Shown: positions 1 to 10,491, counted from the stretch's first letter. The stretch is 64,000 nt of DNA from Pseudomonas kairouanensis (GCF_004682055.1 NZ_QUZU01000001.1:1-64000); one strand, 5' to 3'. Numbers and translations: made by a program. Notes: generated by a model from the letters alone, not told the origin.

Positions 1-22
1 CAGGTATTTTGACTGGCCCGAC

Positions 23-49
23 GCATTCGCGAGCAAGCCCGCTCCCACA
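23..49. repeat. REP half-site at window edge
   Basis: The stretch reads gcattcgcgagcaagcccg and continues to ctcccac. This is the right arm of the GIII-like REP found complete elsewhere in the window. The matching left arm would lie outside the window or be absent. Confidence 0.7.
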
Positions 50-62
50 TTTTTAGCCGTGT

Positions 63-2156
63 TTACAGGTTTAGGGTCAGGCTGACCGTGAGGTTACGTG
101 GCTCGCCGGGGTTGACCCAATAATTGCTGTAGGAGCGCTCGTAGTACTTTTCATCGAACAGGTTATTGAGATTCAGCCCTACGGTGACGTTGTCGGTGGC
201 CTTGTAATGCGCCAGCAAATCCACGGTGTGATAGGCCGGCAGTTCGAACTGCGTGCCCGCCTCACCCGAACGATCCCCTACATACGTAAACGCCGCCCCC
301 ACGTCCGAACCCCGCAACAGCCCATCCTGAAACTCATACACCCCCAACAGGCTGCCACTGCGCTTGGCCACCCCCAGGATCCGGCTGCCGGCAGGGATGG
401 TTTCATCGCCCTTGGTCACTTCGGCATCGATGTAGGCAAAGGCCCCGATCACCCGCACGGCATCTGTCACTTGCCCACTCAGTTGCAGGTCTACGCCTTG
501 GCTGCGAGCCTTGCCCACCGCGCGGTTGAGGTTAGTGGCCGGGTCGAGGGTGAGGACGTTTTCCTTTTCGATATGGAACGCGGCGATGGTGGCGCTCAGG
601 CGGTTGTCAAACAACTCGCTCTTGACCCCCACCTCGTAGCCCACGCCCTCTTCGGGCTTGAAGCCTTTGCTGTTGGCGTCCATTCCGCTGTTGGGTTTGA
701 ACGAGGTAGAGGCGTTGGCGAACACCCCAACCTCTGGCGTGAGTTGATAGAGCAGCCCTGCGCGCTGGGTGAAGGCGTCGTGGGTCTGGTGGCTCTTGGG
801 TGCACCGGTGAAGTCTTCGATACGTTGGTCGAAGTGTTCAAAGCGTGCGCCGATCATCCCGCGCAGGCGGTCGGTGAAGACGATCTGGTCTTGCAGGTTG
901 AGCGCGTGGCTTTTGGTCTGCTCAAAGAAGTCGGTACCGGTGCGCACGCCGTTGGGTTTGGGCTGGCCGTAGACCGGGTTGTAAAGGTCGATGGCATAGG
1001 GGCTGCCGCTGATGGCGGTTACCCGCTCCTTCTTACGGTAGTCCTCGTATTCGGTGCCGATCAGCAGCTCATGCTGCCAACTGCCGATGTCGAACATACC
1101 CCGCAGTTCCAGCTGGGTGATGCTGTCGTGCCACCCCATGGAGCGCTCGCGGTAACGGCGGTTGAGGGTGTGGCCATCGGCGTTCAGCGCGCGGTTTTCC
1201 GACGCGTCGCCCCACAGGCTGCCTTGCTTGTAGTGGCTGGCCAGGCGCAGTTGCCAGGCATCGTTGAGGTGATGCTCAAGGGTAGCCTGTAGGCGGTTGT
1301 TGTGGTTGTCGATGTCGCCGTCGTTGGGTTCGCCGAGGAAGGTGGAGCGCGATACCCCCGGTGCGTCAACGATGCCACGGTCGAAGGTGGAGCTGTGGCG
1401 CACGAATTCGCTTTCCACCAGCAGGCGGGTATCTGGGGCCAGTTGCCAACTGAACGAGGGGGCCACGAACACGCGCTTGCTCTGCACATGGTCACGGAAG
1501 CTGTGGTTGTCTTCCACCGCCAGGTTGACCCGCGACAGCACGTTGCCGTCGCTGTCCAGCGGGGTGTTGACGTCGAGGGCGGTGCGATAGCGGTCCCAAC
1601 TGCCGGCGCTGGTTTGCAGGGTGGTGAAGGCTTCGGGCTGGGGCTTTTTGGTGACGATATTCACCGTGCCGCCCGGATCGCCGCGCCCATACAGGCTGGC
1701 GGCGGGGCCCTTGAGCACTTCGATGCGTTCGATATTGGCCGCGTCCGGCGTGCTCGGGTAGCCGCGGTTGGCGCTGAAGCCGTCCTGGTAGAACTCCGAC
1801 GTGGTAAAGCCGCGCACGCTGTATTCATACAGGGTGAGGCCACCGAAGTTGTTTTGCTTGGACACGCCGCCGGCAAATTCCAGTGCGCGTTCCACGTTGG
1901 TGCTGCCCAGGTCCTGAAGCACGGTGGCGGGAATCACGCTGATGGACTGTGGGATATCACGCAGGTCGGTGTCAGTCTTGGTCGCGCTGGCAGAGCGGGT
2001 GGCGCGGTAGCCCTTGACCGGGCCGGTGGCGGATTCGTAGGCGTCGGTGGTGACGCTGATGGTGTCCAGTTCTACGGTGTTTTCTTCGGCGAAGGCGGGG
2101 TCGAGCAACAAACCCAAGGCCAGGCCAGCCAAGGGGGCGATTCTTCGAGACGGCAT
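63..2156 (-). CDS. TonB-dependent siderophore receptor
   Basis: This is an outer-membrane ferri-siderophore transporter of about 697 residues. A signal peptide ends near residue 23 (PAFA|EEN). A TonB-box-like DTISVT follows. The plug domain carries the IERIEVLKGPAASLYGRGDPGG and VNIVTKKP signatures, and the rest is a beta-barrel ending in NLFDEKYYERSY and a final strand. The barrel ends in Leu rather than the usual aromatic residue. I chose the ATG preceded by GGAACG; a TTG 15 bases upstream is in frame but less likely. A Fur-box-like sequence lies just upstream. The gene stands alone, with no sigma/anti-sigma pair or biosynthesis gene next to it, so the ligand cannot be named. Confidence 0.88.
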   Translation of the reverse strand: MPSRRIAPLAGLALGLLLDPAFAEENTVELDTISVTTDAYESATGPVKGYRATRSASATKTDTDLRDIPQSISVIPATVLQDLGSTNVERALEFAGGVSKQNNFGGLTLYEYSVRGFTTSEFYQDGFSANRGYPSTPDAANIERIEVLKGPAASLYGRGDPGGTVNIVTKKPQPEAFTTLQTSAGSWDRYRTALDVNTPLDSDGNVLSRVNLAVEDNHSFRDHVQSKRVFVAPSFSWQLAPDTRLLVESEFVRHSSTFDRGIVDAPGVSRSTFLGEPNDGDIDNHNNRLQATLEHHLNDAWQLRLASHYKQGSLWGDASENRALNADGHTLNRRYRERSMGWHDSITQLELRGMFDIGSWQHELLIGTEYEDYRKKERVTAISGSPYAIDLYNPVYGQPKPNGVRTGTDFFEQTKSHALNLQDQIVFTDRLRGMIGARFEHFDQRIEDFTGAPKSHQTHDAFTQRAGLLYQLTPEVGVFANASTSFKPNSGMDANSKGFKPEEGVGYEVGVKSELFDNRLSATIAAFHIEKENVLTLDPATNLNRAVGKARSQGVDLQLSGQVTDAVRVIGAFAYIDAEVTKGDETIPAGSRILGVAKRSGSLLGVYEFQDGLLRGSDVGAAFTYVGDRSGEAGTQFELPAYHTVDLLAHYKATDNVTVGLNLNNLFDEKYYERSYSNYWVNPGEPRNLTVSLTLNL

Positions 2157-2200
2157 GATAGAGCGTTCCAATAGCGATATTGAAACAATATAACATGGCC

Positions 2201-2219
2201 AATGAGAATGAATTGCTTT
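2201..2219 (-). promoter_or_regulatory. Putative Fur box upstream of the TonB receptor
   Basis: The sequence aatgagaatgaattgcttt contains AATGAG-AATGAA-TTGC hexamers resembling the GATAAT array of Fur operators. It lies about 45 bases upstream of the receptor start, which fits iron repression. The match is partial. Confidence 0.45.
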
Positions 2220-2268
2220 GAAATATTCGCTTACAGGTGCCTGCGGACAGGCACCTTGGCGAGGGCGT

Positions 2269-3423
2269 TTATTCCTCTTCTTTTACAGGCGCCGGTGGCG
2301 GACGCAGGCCGATTTCCGCCGACAGCTTGATCTCTTTGCCGTTGCGCATCACCAGGATCGTCACCTTGTCGGTCGGCTTGATGCGCGCCACCTGGTTCAT
2401 CGACTTACGGCCGTCGCCTGCCGGCTCGCCGTCGATGCTCAGGATCACGTCACCCAGTTGCAGGCCGGCTTTCTGCGCCGGGCCATCACGGAAGATCCCG
2501 GCCACCACGATGCCTGGGCGCCCGGTGAGGCCGAAGGATTCGGCCAGGTCCTTGGTCAGCGGTTGCACTTCAATGCCCAGCCAGCCGCGAATCACCTGGC
2601 CGTGCTCGATGATCGACTTCATCACCTCCATCGCCAGCTTCACCGGGATCGCAAAGCCGATGCCTTGGGAGCCGCCGGACTTGGAGAAAATCGCCGTGTT
2701 GATGCCGGTCAGGTTGCCATTGGCATCCACCAGCGCGCCGCCGGAGTTGCCTGGGTTGATCGCCGCGTCCGTCTGGATGAAGTCTTCGTAGCTGTTCAGG
2801 CCCAGCTGGTTGCGCCCGGTGGCGCTGATGATGCCCATGGTCACCGTCTGGCCCACGCCGAACGGGTTGCCGATGGCCAGCGCTACATCGCCTACACGCA
2901 GCCCTTCGGAGCGGCCGATGGTGATCGCCGGCAGGCTTTTCAAGTCGATCTTGAGCACCGCAAGGTCGGTTTCCGGGTCGCTACCGACCACGCGGGCCAG
3001 GGTTTCGCGGCCGTCACGCAGGGCCACTACAATCTGGTCGGCGCCGGTGGTGACATGGTTGTTGGTGAGGATGTAGCCCTCAGGGCTCATGATCACCCCG
3101 GAACCCAGGCTCGACTCCATCCGGCGCTGCTTGGGCCCGTTGTCGCCGAAATAGCGACGGAACTGCGGGTCTTCAAACAGCGGATGCGCCGGTTTGTTGA
3201 TGACTTTGGTGGTGTACAGGTTGACCACGGCCGGGGCGGCGATGACGACCGCATCGGCATAGGTCACCGGACCTTGCACCACCGCGTTGGTTTGCGGGGC
3301 CTGTTGCAGGTTCACATCCAGGCTGGGTAGGCCCACCAGCTGGGGGAAGCGTTGAATAATCAACATCGCGATCAGCACGCCAGCCAACAATGGCCATCCA
3401 AAAAAACGCAGCGCCTTGAGCAT
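2269..3423 (-). CDS. algW: DegS-like periplasmic serine protease AlgW
   Basis: This 384-residue HtrA-family protease has one N-terminal membrane anchor (about residues 5-25), a trypsin-like domain and a single PDZ domain (roughly 270-365). The catalytic triad is visible: His123 in TNNHVTTG, Asp153 in DPETDLAV and Ser227 in GNSGGALVD. A single PDZ plus anchor fits AlgW/DegS rather than MucD/DegP. In Pseudomonas, AlgW senses outer-membrane protein stress and cleaves the anti-sigma factor MucA, releasing AlgU. The in-frame ATG is preferred over the adjacent upstream TTG. It is divergent from the Nif3-like gene, sharing a promoter region of about 100 bases. Confidence 0.92.
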   Translation of the reverse strand: MLKALRFFGWPLLAGVLIAMLIIQRFPQLVGLPSLDVNLQQAPQTNAVVQGPVTYADAVVIAAPAVVNLYTTKVINKPAHPLFEDPQFRRYFGDNGPKQRRMESSLGSGVIMSPEGYILTNNHVTTGADQIVVALRDGRETLARVVGSDPETDLAVLKIDLKSLPAITIGRSEGLRVGDVALAIGNPFGVGQTVTMGIISATGRNQLGLNSYEDFIQTDAAINPGNSGGALVDANGNLTGINTAIFSKSGGSQGIGFAIPVKLAMEVMKSIIEHGQVIRGWLGIEVQPLTKDLAESFGLTGRPGIVVAGIFRDGPAQKAGLQLGDVILSIDGEPAGDGRKSMNQVARIKPTDKVTILVMRNGKEIKLSAEIGLRPPPAPVKEEE

Positions 3424-3525
3424 CAAGTAAGTCCTGACAGGTTGCAGGGGGCGGGAGAGCGCCCATAATGTCGCGCATTATACGAGGCTGCGAGCGCCTT
3501 CGAACGGGATATTTAGGAGTCTTTT

Positions 3526-4284
3526 ATGGCCGTTGCCCTTACCACCCTCGTCGAGGAAGCCGACCGCTACCTCGGCAGCGCCAAAATTGCCGATTATTGC
3601 CCCAACGGCCTGCAAGTAGAGGGGCGCCCGCAGGTGATGCGCATCGTCAGCGGCGTGACCGCAAGCCAGGCCCTGCTGGACGCGGCCGTCGAAGCCCAGG
3701 CGGATTTGATCCTGGTGCACCACGGTTATTTCTGGAAGGGCGAAAATCCCTGCATTACCGGCATGAAGCAACGTCGTCTCAAGACGCTGCTCAAGCACGA
3801 TATCAGCCTGCTGGCCTACCACCTGCCGCTGGACCTGCACCCCGATGTGGGCAACAACGTGCAGCTGGCGCGTCAGTTGGACATCACTGTTGAAGGGCCG
3901 CTGGACCCGAACAACCCCAAGATCGTCGGCCTGGTCGGCTCCCTCGCCGAGCCGCTGTCGCCTCGTGATTTTGCCCGCCGTGTGCAGGAAGTCATGGGCC
4001 GCGAGCCGCTGCTGATCGAAGGCAGCGAGATGATCCGCCGCGTCGGCTGGTGCACCGGTGGTGGGCAGGGGTATATCGACCACGGCATTGCGGCCGGGGT
4101 CGATCTGTTCCTGAGCGGCGAAGCCTCCGAGCAAACGTTCCACAGTGCGCGGGAAAACGACATCAGCTTCATCGCTGCCGGCCACCACGCCACTGAGCGC
4201 TACGGTGTGCAGGCCCTGGGGGATTACTTGGCGCGGCGCTTTGCGTTGGAACACCTGTTCATCGATTGCCCCAACCCGATCTAA
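3526..4284 (+). CDS. Nif3-like dinuclear metal centre protein (YbgI family)
   Basis: This 252-residue protein has the NIF3/YbgI fold. It shows the metal-binding LVHHGYFWKGENP segment, the YHLPLDLHPDVGNN segment and the C-terminal AGHHATERYG motif, whose His and Glu residues complete the di-metal site. Family members form hexameric rings; the E. coli protein is often annotated as a GTP cyclohydrolase-like or DNA-repair-associated protein, but the physiological role is unsettled. A ribosome site (taggag) precedes the ATG. In Pseudomonas this gene commonly sits between algW and the cys genes, as here. Confidence 0.88.
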   Translation: MAVALTTLVEEADRYLGSAKIADYCPNGLQVEGRPQVMRIVSGVTASQALLDAAVEAQADLILVHHGYFWKGENPCITGMKQRRLKTLLKHDISLLAYHLPLDLHPDVGNNVQLARQLDITVEGPLDPNNPKIVGLVGSLAEPLSPRDFARRVQEVMGREPLLIEGSEMIRRVGWCTGGGQGYIDHGIAAGVDLFLSGEASEQTFHSARENDISFIAAGHHATERYGVQALGDYLARRFALEHLFIDCPNPI

Positions 4285-4303
4285 CGATCACCGGTGGACA
4301 AAA

Positions 4304-4392
4304 TGTGGGAGCGGGCTTGCTCGCGAATGCGGAGTGTCAGTCGCTAAATCTTTTACTGATACACCGCATTCGCGAGCAAGCCCGCTCCCACA
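4304..4392. repeat. REPIN (GIII-like, two inverted REP arms)
   Basis: Two inverted arms, tgtgggagcgggcttgctcg and its complement, enclose an interior of about 35 bases. It lies between the Nif3-like gene and cysD. It differs from the element at 11446-11534 by a single base over its whole length. Confidence 0.9.
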
Positions 4393-4553
4393 CTGTCCAG
4401 TGTTCACAGTAAGTGACGCGCCAAACTCCGGGGCATATTCATATATCGTTTCGATCTAGCCCGCTCCCTGAATAGAAGAAGGTGCTGTGCTAGCATGCCC
4501 CGCTCGAACACGGCCCGCAGGCCGTCCATAAGATCGTTTTTCCGTGAGTAACC

Positions 4554-5471
4554 ATGGTCGACAAACTGACGCATCTGAAACAGCTGGAGGCGGAAAGCAT
4601 CCACATCATCCGTGAGGTCGCCGCCGAGTTCGATAACCCGGTGATGCTCTACTCGATCGGTAAAGACTCCGCCGTGATGCTGCACCTGGCGCGCAAGGCC
4701 TTCTTCCCGGGCAAACTGCCATTCCCGGTGATGCACGTCGACACCCGCTGGAAATTCCAGGAGATGTACAAGTTCCGCGACAAGATGGTCGAGGAACTGG
4801 GCCTGGACCTGATCACCCACGTCAACCCTGATGGGGTAGCGCAGGGCATCAACCCGTTCACCCACGGCAGCGCCAAGCACACCGACATCATGAAGACCGA
4901 GGGCCTCAAGCAAGCCCTGGACAAGCATGGCTTCGACGCAGCGTTCGGCGGTGCCCGTCGTGATGAAGAGAAATCCCGCGCCAAAGAGCGCGTGTACTCG
5001 TTCCGCGACAGCAAACACCGCTGGGACCCGAAGAACCAGCGCCCGGAACTGTGGAACGTCTACAACGGCAACGTCAACAAGGGTGAGTCTATCCGCGTGT
5101 TCCCGCTGTCCAACTGGACCGAGCTGGACATCTGGCAGTACATCTACCTCGAAGGCATCCCGATCGTTCCGCTGTACTTCGCCGCCGAACGCGACGTGAT
5201 CGAGAAGAACGGCACGTTGATCATGATCGACGACGACCGAATCCTTGAGCACTTGTCCGACGAAGACAAAGCCCGAATCGTCAAAAAGAAAGTACGTTTC
5301 CGTACCCTTGGCTGCTACCCGTTGACGGGCGCGGTGGAGTCCGAAGCCGAGACGCTGACCGACATCATTCAGGAAATGCTCCTGACGCGAACTTCCGAGC
5401 GCCAGGGCCGTGTCATCGACCACGATGGTGCAGGCTCGATGGAAGACAAAAAACGTCAGGGTTATTTCTAA
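4554..5471 (+). CDS. cysD: Sulfate adenylyltransferase subunit 2
   Basis: CysD (305 residues, normal length) is the catalytic subunit of ATP sulfurylase. It makes adenosine 5'-phosphosulfate from sulfate and ATP. It shows the PP-loop SIGKDSAVM near residue 39, [24 protein letters not shown] and the C-terminal GRVIDHDG and KKRQGYF. It is followed after 9 bases by cysNC, whose GTPase drives the reaction, so the two form one operon. The 160 bases upstream hold the promoter; the AT-rich stretch near 4430-4450 is a reasonable place to look for CysB control, but I cannot define a site. Confidence 0.97.
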   Translation: MVDKLTHLKQLEAESIHIIREVAAEFDNPVMLYSIGKDSAVMLHLARKAFFPGKLPFPVMHVDTRWKFQEMYKFRDKMVEELGLDLITHVNPDGVAQGINPFTHGSAKHTDIMKTEGLKQALDKHGFDAAFGGARRDEEKSRAKERVYSFRDSKHRWDPKNQRPELWNVYNGNVNKGESIRVFPLSNWTELDIWQYIYLEGIPIVPLYFAAERDVIEKNGTLIMIDDDRILEHLSDEDKARIVKKKVRFRTLGCYPLTGAVESEAETLTDIIQEMLLTRTSERQGRVIDHDGAGSMEDKKRQGYF

Positions 5472-5480
5472 GGGGTTGTC

Positions 5481-7379
5481 ATGTCGCACGTATCTGATTT
5501 GATCAGCGAGGACATCCTCGCCTACCTGGGCCAGCACGAGCGCAAAGAGATGTTGCGCTTCCTGACCTGTGGCAACGTCGACGACGGCAAGAGCACCCTG
5601 ATCGGGCGCCTGCTGCACGACTCCAAGATGATCTACGAAGATCACCTGGAAGCCATTACCCGCGATTCGAAAAAATCCGGCACCACCGGCGACGACATCG
5701 ACCTGGCACTGCTGGTCGACGGCCTGCAGGCCGAGCGCGAGCAGGGCATCACCATTGATGTCGCCTACCGCTACTTCTCCACCGCCAAGCGCAAATTCAT
5801 CATCGCCGATACCCCCGGCCATGAGCAGTACACCCGCAACATGGCCACCGGTGCCTCCACCTGTGACCTGGCGATCATCCTGATCGACGCCCGCTACGGC
5901 GTGCAGACCCAGACCCGTCGCCACAGCTACATCGCCTCGTTGCTGGGCATCAAGCACATCGTGATTGCCGTCAACAAGATGGACATCAACGGCTTTGACC
6001 AAAGCGTGTTCGAGTCCATCAAGGCCGATTACCTGAAGTTCGCCGAAGGCATCGCGTTCAAGCCGAGCACCATGGCGTTCGTGCCGATGTCGGCCCTCAA
6101 AGGTGACAACGTGGTGAACAAGAGCGAGCGTTCGCCTTGGTACACCGGCCAGTCGCTGATGGAGATCCTCGAAACCGTCGAGATCGCCAACGACCGCAAC
6201 TACACCGACCTGCGGTTCCCGGTGCAGTACGTCAACCGTCCGAACCTGAACTTCCGTGGTTTTGCCGGCACCCTGGCCAGCGGCATCGTGCACAAGGGCG
6301 ACGAAGTGGTGGTGCTGCCGTCGGGCAAGAGCAGCCGGGTAAAATCCATCGTCACCTTCGAAGGTGAGCTGGAGCACGCTGGCCCAGGCCAGGCCGTGAC
6401 CCTGACCATGGAAGACGAGATCGACATCTCCCGTGGCGACCTGCTGGTACACGCCGACAACGTGCCGCAAGTGACCGACGCCTTCGACGCCATGCTGGTG
6501 TGGATGGCCGAAGAGCCAATGCTGCCGGGCAAGAAATACGACATCAAGCGCGCCACCAGCTACGTGCCGGGTTCCATCACCAGCATCGTGCACCGTGTGG
6601 ATGTGAACACCCTGGCCGAAGGCCCGGCCAGTTCCCTGCAGTTGAACGAGATTGGCCGGGTCAAGGTCAGCCTCGACGCCGCCATCGCCTTGGACGGTTA
6701 CGACAGCAACCGCACCACCGGTGCGTTTATCGTCATCGACCGCTTGACCAACGGCACTGTGGCCGCCGGCATGATCATCGCGCCGCCGGTTACCCACGGC
6801 AGCTCGGCGCAGCACGGCAAGTTGGCCCATGTGGCCACCGAAGAGCGTGCCCAGCGTTTCGGCCAGCAGCCGGCCACCGTGCTGTTCAGCGGCCTGTCGG
6901 GCGCTGGCAAGAGCACCTTGGCTTATGCGGTCGAGCGCAAGCTGTTCGACATGGGCCGTGCGGTGTTTGTGCTGGATGGCCAGAACCTGCGTCACGACCT
7001 GAACAAGGGCCTGCCGCAGGACCGTGCCGGTCGCACCGAGAACTGGCGTCGTGCCGCTCACGTGGCGCGTCAGTTCAACGAAGCGGGCCTGCTGACCCTG
7101 GCTGCGTTCGTCGCACCGGATGCTGAAGGCCGTGAACAGGCCAAGGCGCTGATTGGCGGTGACCGTCTGCTGACCGTCTACGTACAAGCATCGCCGCAGG
7201 TGTGCGCCGAGCGTGATCCGCAAGGTTTGTATGCGGCCGGTGGGGATAACATCCCTGGCGAATCCTTCCCGTACGACGTGCCGTTGAATGCCGATCTGGT
7301 GATCGACACCCAGGCCCTGTCGCTGGAAGAAAGCGTCAAGCAAGTGCTGGAGCTGTTGCGTCAGCGCGGCGCGATCTAA
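5481..7379 (+). CDS. cysNC: Bifunctional sulfate adenylyltransferase subunit 1 / APS kinase
   Basis: This is a fused CysN-CysC protein of 632 residues. The N-terminal part is an EF-Tu-like GTPase with GNVDDGKST (31-39), DTPGHEQY and NKMD motifs followed by beta-barrel domains. The last 165 residues or so are an APS kinase with its own P-loop, GLSGAGKST near residue 470. The GTPase energises ATP sulfurylase with CysD, and the kinase converts APS to PAPS. The fusion is normal in pseudomonads. APS itself can feed APS reductase for cysteine synthesis, so the kinase domain may serve sulfation or flux control. Confidence 0.97.
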   Translation: MSHVSDLISEDILAYLGQHERKEMLRFLTCGNVDDGKSTLIGRLLHDSKMIYEDHLEAITRDSKKSGTTGDDIDLALLVDGLQAEREQGITIDVAYRYFSTAKRKFIIADTPGHEQYTRNMATGASTCDLAIILIDARYGVQTQTRRHSYIASLLGIKHIVIAVNKMDINGFDQSVFESIKADYLKFAEGIAFKPSTMAFVPMSALKGDNVVNKSERSPWYTGQSLMEILETVEIANDRNYTDLRFPVQYVNRPNLNFRGFAGTLASGIVHKGDEVVVLPSGKSSRVKSIVTFEGELEHAGPGQAVTLTMEDEIDISRGDLLVHADNVPQVTDAFDAMLVWMAEEPMLPGKKYDIKRATSYVPGSITSIVHRVDVNTLAEGPASSLQLNEIGRVKVSLDAAIALDGYDSNRTTGAFIVIDRLTNGTVAAGMIIAPPVTHGSSAQHGKLAHVATEERAQRFGQQPATVLFSGLSGAGKSTLAYAVERKLFDMGRAVFVLDGQNLRHDLNKGLPQDRAGRTENWRRAAHVARQFNEAGLLTLAAFVAPDAEGREQAKALIGGDRLLTVYVQASPQVCAERDPQGLYAAGGDNIPGESFPYDVPLNADLVIDTQALSLEESVKQVLELLRQRGAI

Positions 7380-7396
7380 AGCCTGTCGCAATCAAA

Positions 7397-7485
7397 TGTG
7401 GGAGGGGGCTTGCCCCCGATAGCGGTGGGTCAGTAAAAAATGTACTGACTGACACACTGCCATCGGGGGCAAGCCCCCTCCCACA
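7397..7485. repeat. REPIN (GI-like)
   Basis: The inverted arms begin tgtgggagggggcttgcccc, the GI-like REP type. It fills the gap between the convergent cysNC and acyltransferase genes and may also act as a bidirectional transcription stop. Confidence 0.9.
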
Positions 7486-7491
7486 TTTTGA

Positions 7492-8391
7492 TTATCTTTT
7501 GCCTGGGAATTCGGTGTGCAACTGCTCTAGCAGCGCATCTTTGCCTTCCCACAACCGGTTGATCCAACCCTGGAACGCCGTCCGGTACTCCCCATCCTGC
7601 TCATAATTTTTGCCAATGAACGCGGCCGGGATCTGCACTTCTTCGAACTGCACAACCACATCCTGCACATTCCCGCACAGTAAATCCCAATACCCAGGGC
7701 GCCCGGCAGGATAGTGGATGGTCACATTCACCAATGACTTCAACTGCTCACCCATCGCATCCAGCACAAACGCAATGCCACCGGCCTTAGGCTTGAGCAG
7801 ATAACGGAACGGTGATTTCTGCTGCGCATGCTTGCCTGGGGTAAACCGCGTGCCCTCGGCAAAGTTGAAAATCCCCACCGGGTTGTCGCGAAACTTCGCA
7901 CAGGTCTTGCGGGTGGTTTCCAGGTCTTTGCCTTTCTTCTCCGGGTGTTTCTCCAGGTAGGCTTTGGTGTAGCGCTTCATGAACGGGAAACCCAGCGCCC
8001 ACCAGGCCAGGCCAATCACTGGCACCCAGATCAATTCCTGCTTGAGGAAGAACTTGAGCGGGCGAATGCGGCGGTTGAGCACGTATTGAAGCACCATGAT
8101 ATCCACCCAGCTCTGGTGGTTGCTGGTCACCAGGTACGAGTGCTGGTAGTCCAGCCCCTCAAGGCCTTTGATGTGCCAGCGCGTGCGCCGCACCAGGTTC
8201 ATCCAGCCTTTGTTGTTGGTAACCCAGGCTTCGTGTGTGTGGTTCATCAACCATTCGCTGAAGCGCTTGGCAAACGGCAGCGCCTTGAACAGCGCCACGA
8301 TAAACAGAAATGAACACAGCAGGATTGTGTTCAGTGCCAACAACAGCGATGCGATCACGCCACGCACGGCGGCAGGTAGAAAAGCCAGCAT
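7492..8391 (-). CDS. Acyltransferase of the PlsC/YihG family
   Basis: This 299-residue membrane acyltransferase has an N-terminal hydrophobic segment (about 8-38). The glycerolipid acyltransferase box is NHQSWVD, with His92 and Asp97, and FAEGTRFTPGK is the substrate-binding motif. It resembles E. coli YihG, a lysophosphatidic-acid acyltransferase paralogue that moves acyl groups onto the sn-2 position of phospholipids. Its ATG directly abuts the stop codon of pta, so the two are probably co-transcribed. Confidence 0.85.
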   Translation of the reverse strand: MLAFLPAAVRGVIASLLLALNTILLCSFLFIVALFKALPFAKRFSEWLMNHTHEAWVTNNKGWMNLVRRTRWHIKGLEGLDYQHSYLVTSNHQSWVDIMVLQYVLNRRIRPLKFFLKQELIWVPVIGLAWWALGFPFMKRYTKAYLEKHPEKKGKDLETTRKTCAKFRDNPVGIFNFAEGTRFTPGKHAQQKSPFRYLLKPKAGGIAFVLDAMGEQLKSLVNVTIHYPAGRPGYWDLLCGNVQDVVVQFEEVQIPAAFIGKNYEQDGEYRTAFQGWINRLWEGKDALLEQLHTEFPGKR

Positions 8392-10491
8392 TTAGATATC
8401 CATCGGTCGGTTGGCGGCTTGGATCGCAGTGAGTGCGATGGTGTACACGATGTCGTCCACCTGGGCGCCGCGCGGCAGGTCGTTGACCGGTTTGCGCAGG
8501 CCTTGCAGCATCGGCCCCAGGCTCACGCAATCGGCGCTGCGTTGCACAGCCTTGTGGGTGGTGTTGCCGGTATTGAGGTCGGGGAACACAAATACCGTGG
8601 CCTTGCCGGCCACCTGGCTGTTGGGCGCCAGTTGGCGGGCCACGGTTTCGTTGGCTGCGGCGTCGTATTGCAGCGGGCCGTCGATCAGCAGCGAGCTTTG
8701 CTGCTCGTGGGCAAGCAGGGTGGCTTCGCGGACTTTCTCCACTTCTTCGCCGCTGGCTGAATCACCGCTGGAATAGCTGATCATCGCCACGCGCGGCGTA
8801 ATGCCGAACGCCGCCGCCGAGTCAGCGCTTTGCAGGGCAATTTCTGCCAGTTCTGCCGCGCTGGGGTGCGGGTTCATCACGCAATCGCCGTACACCAGCA
8901 CCTGCTCGGGGAACAGCATGAAGAACACCGACGAGACCAACGTGCAGCCTGGCGCCGTTTTAATCAGTTGCAGGGCAGGGCGGATGGTATTGGCGGTGGA
9001 GTGGATAACGCCGGAGACCAGGCCGTCCACTTCATCCAGGGCGAGCATCATGGTGGCGATCACCACGGTGTCTTCCAGTTGCTGTTCGGCCATCGGTGCA
9101 TTGAGGCTCTTGCTCTTGCGCAGGGCGACCATCGGCTCGACGTAGCGTTGGCGGATCAGGTCTGGGTCGAGAATCTCCAGGCCTTCGGGCAATTCGATGC
9201 CTTGGGCACGGGCCACGGCTTCCACATCGGCCGGCTTGGCCAGCAATACGCAGCGGGCAATGCCACGGGCCTGGCAGATCGCAGCGGCCTGCACGGTCAG
9301 CGGCTCGCTGCCTTCGGGCAGGACGATACGCTTGTTGGCCGCCTGGGCGCGTTGGATCAACTGGTAGCGGAACACCGCCGGCGACAGGCGCATCTCCCGT
9401 GGGGTGCCGCAACGCTGGTGCAGCCAGCGTGCATCGAGGTGGCTGGCGACGAAATCGGTGATGATCTCGGCGCGCTCGCGGTCGTCGATGGGGATTTCTT
9501 TGTTCAGGCTGTTGAGTTGGTTGGCCGTGTCGTACGAGCCGGTGCTCACCGACAGCACCGGCAAACCGGCCTGGAACGCACCACGGCACAGGTCCATGAT
9601 GCGCGGGTCAGGCAGGGTGTCGCTGGTCAACAACAGGCCGGCGAGCGGCACGCCGTTGATGGCGGCCAGGCTGACGGCGAGGATAATGTCGTCGCGGTCC
9701 CCTGGCGTTACCACCAGCACGCCGGGCTTGAGCAACTCCACGGTGTTACGCATGGTGCGGGCGCAGATGATGATCTTGGTCATGCGCCGGGTTTCGTAGT
9801 CGCCGGCGTTGAGGATCTGCGCGCCCATCAGGTCGGCCACGTCACGGGTGCGCGGGGCGTTGAGTTCCGGCTGGTAGGGAATGCAGCCCAGCAGGCGGAA
9901 GTCGCCACTGCGTAGCAGGGGCGAATGTTCCTTCAGGCGCGCAGAAAAGGCCTCCATGCTTTCGTCGGTGCGTACCTTGTTGAGGATTACGCCGAGCACT
10001 TTCGGGTCTTTCGGGCCGCCGAACAGTTGGGCCTGCAGTTCTACGCGGCCGGAAAGTTCGGTGAGCACTTCGTTTTCCGGCGCCGAAACCAGGATCACTT
10101 CCGCGTCCAGGCTCTTGGCCAGGTGCAGGTTGACCCGCGCCGCATAGCTGGCGTTGCGGGTCGGCACCATGCCTTCGACGATCAACACGTCCTTGCCCAC
10201 GGCGGCTTGCTGATACAGCGTGATGATTTCTTCCAGCAACTCGTCGAGTTGGCCGTCGCCGAGCATGCGCTCTACGTGGGCCAGGCCCAGGGGTTGTGGC
10301 GGCTTGAGGCCATGGGTGCGTGCCACCAGTTCGGTGGAGCGTTCCGGGCCGGTATCGCCGGGATGTGGCTGGGCAATCGGCTTGAAGAACCCGACTTTCA
10401 GCCCGGCTCGTTCAAGGGTGCGCACCAGCCCGAGGCTGATGGAGGTCAGACCCACACCAAAATCGGTGGGCGCGATAAAAAAAGTCTGCAT
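8392..10491 (-). CDS. pta: Phosphate acetyltransferase (long form)
   Basis: Pta (699 residues from MQTFFIAPTDFG) interconverts acetyl-CoA and acetyl phosphate. The N-terminal third is a BioD-like P-loop domain, the middle a DRTGG domain (roughly 215-330), and the C-terminal 330 residues the catalytic PTA/PTB domain, with VLPEGSEP, SGVIHSTANTIRP, YGDCVMNPHP and FPDLNTGNTTHK. The length matches the E. coli enzyme. No acetate kinase gene (ackA) lies next to it, although the two are often paired. Seven residues upstream of the chosen ATG are in frame but probably not translated. Confidence 0.95.
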   Translation of the reverse strand: MQTFFIAPTDFGVGLTSISLGLVRTLERAGLKVGFFKPIAQPHPGDTGPERSTELVARTHGLKPPQPLGLAHVERMLGDGQLDELLEEIITLYQQAAVGKDVLIVEGMVPTRNASYAARVNLHLAKSLDAEVILVSAPENEVLTELSGRVELQAQLFGGPKDPKVLGVILNKVRTDESMEAFSARLKEHSPLLRSGDFRLLGCIPYQPELNAPRTRDVADLMGAQILNAGDYETRRMTKIIICARTMRNTVELLKPGVLVVTPGDRDDIILAVSLAAINGVPLAGLLLTSDTLPDPRIMDLCRGAFQAGLPVLSVSTGSYDTANQLNSLNKEIPIDDRERAEIITDFVASHLDARWLHQRCGTPREMRLSPAVFRYQLIQRAQAANKRIVLPEGSEPLTVQAAAICQARGIARCVLLAKPADVEAVARAQGIELPEGLEILDPDLIRQRYVEPMVALRKSKSLNAPMAEQQLEDTVVIATMMLALDEVDGLVSGVIHSTANTIRPALQLIKTAPGCTLVSSVFFMLFPEQVLVYGDCVMNPHPSAAELAEIALQSADSAAAFGITPRVAMISYSSGDSASGEEVEKVREATLLAHEQQSSLLIDGPLQYDAAANETVARQLAPNSQVAGKATVFVFPDLNTGNTTHKAVQRSADCVSLGPMLQGLRKPVNDLPRGAQVDDIVYTIALTAIQAANRPMDI

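Noticed and set aside
4393..4553. Riboswitch or leader element upstream of cysD
   Set aside because: No known fold or terminator/antiterminator pair could be recognised; treated as ordinary promoter DNA.
4404..7391. 995-codon open frame on the minus strand across cysD-cysNC
   Set aside because: It is antisense to two well-identified genes. Composition is that of a shadow frame in GC-rich DNA (His, Val, Gly and Gln rich), with no recognisable domain.
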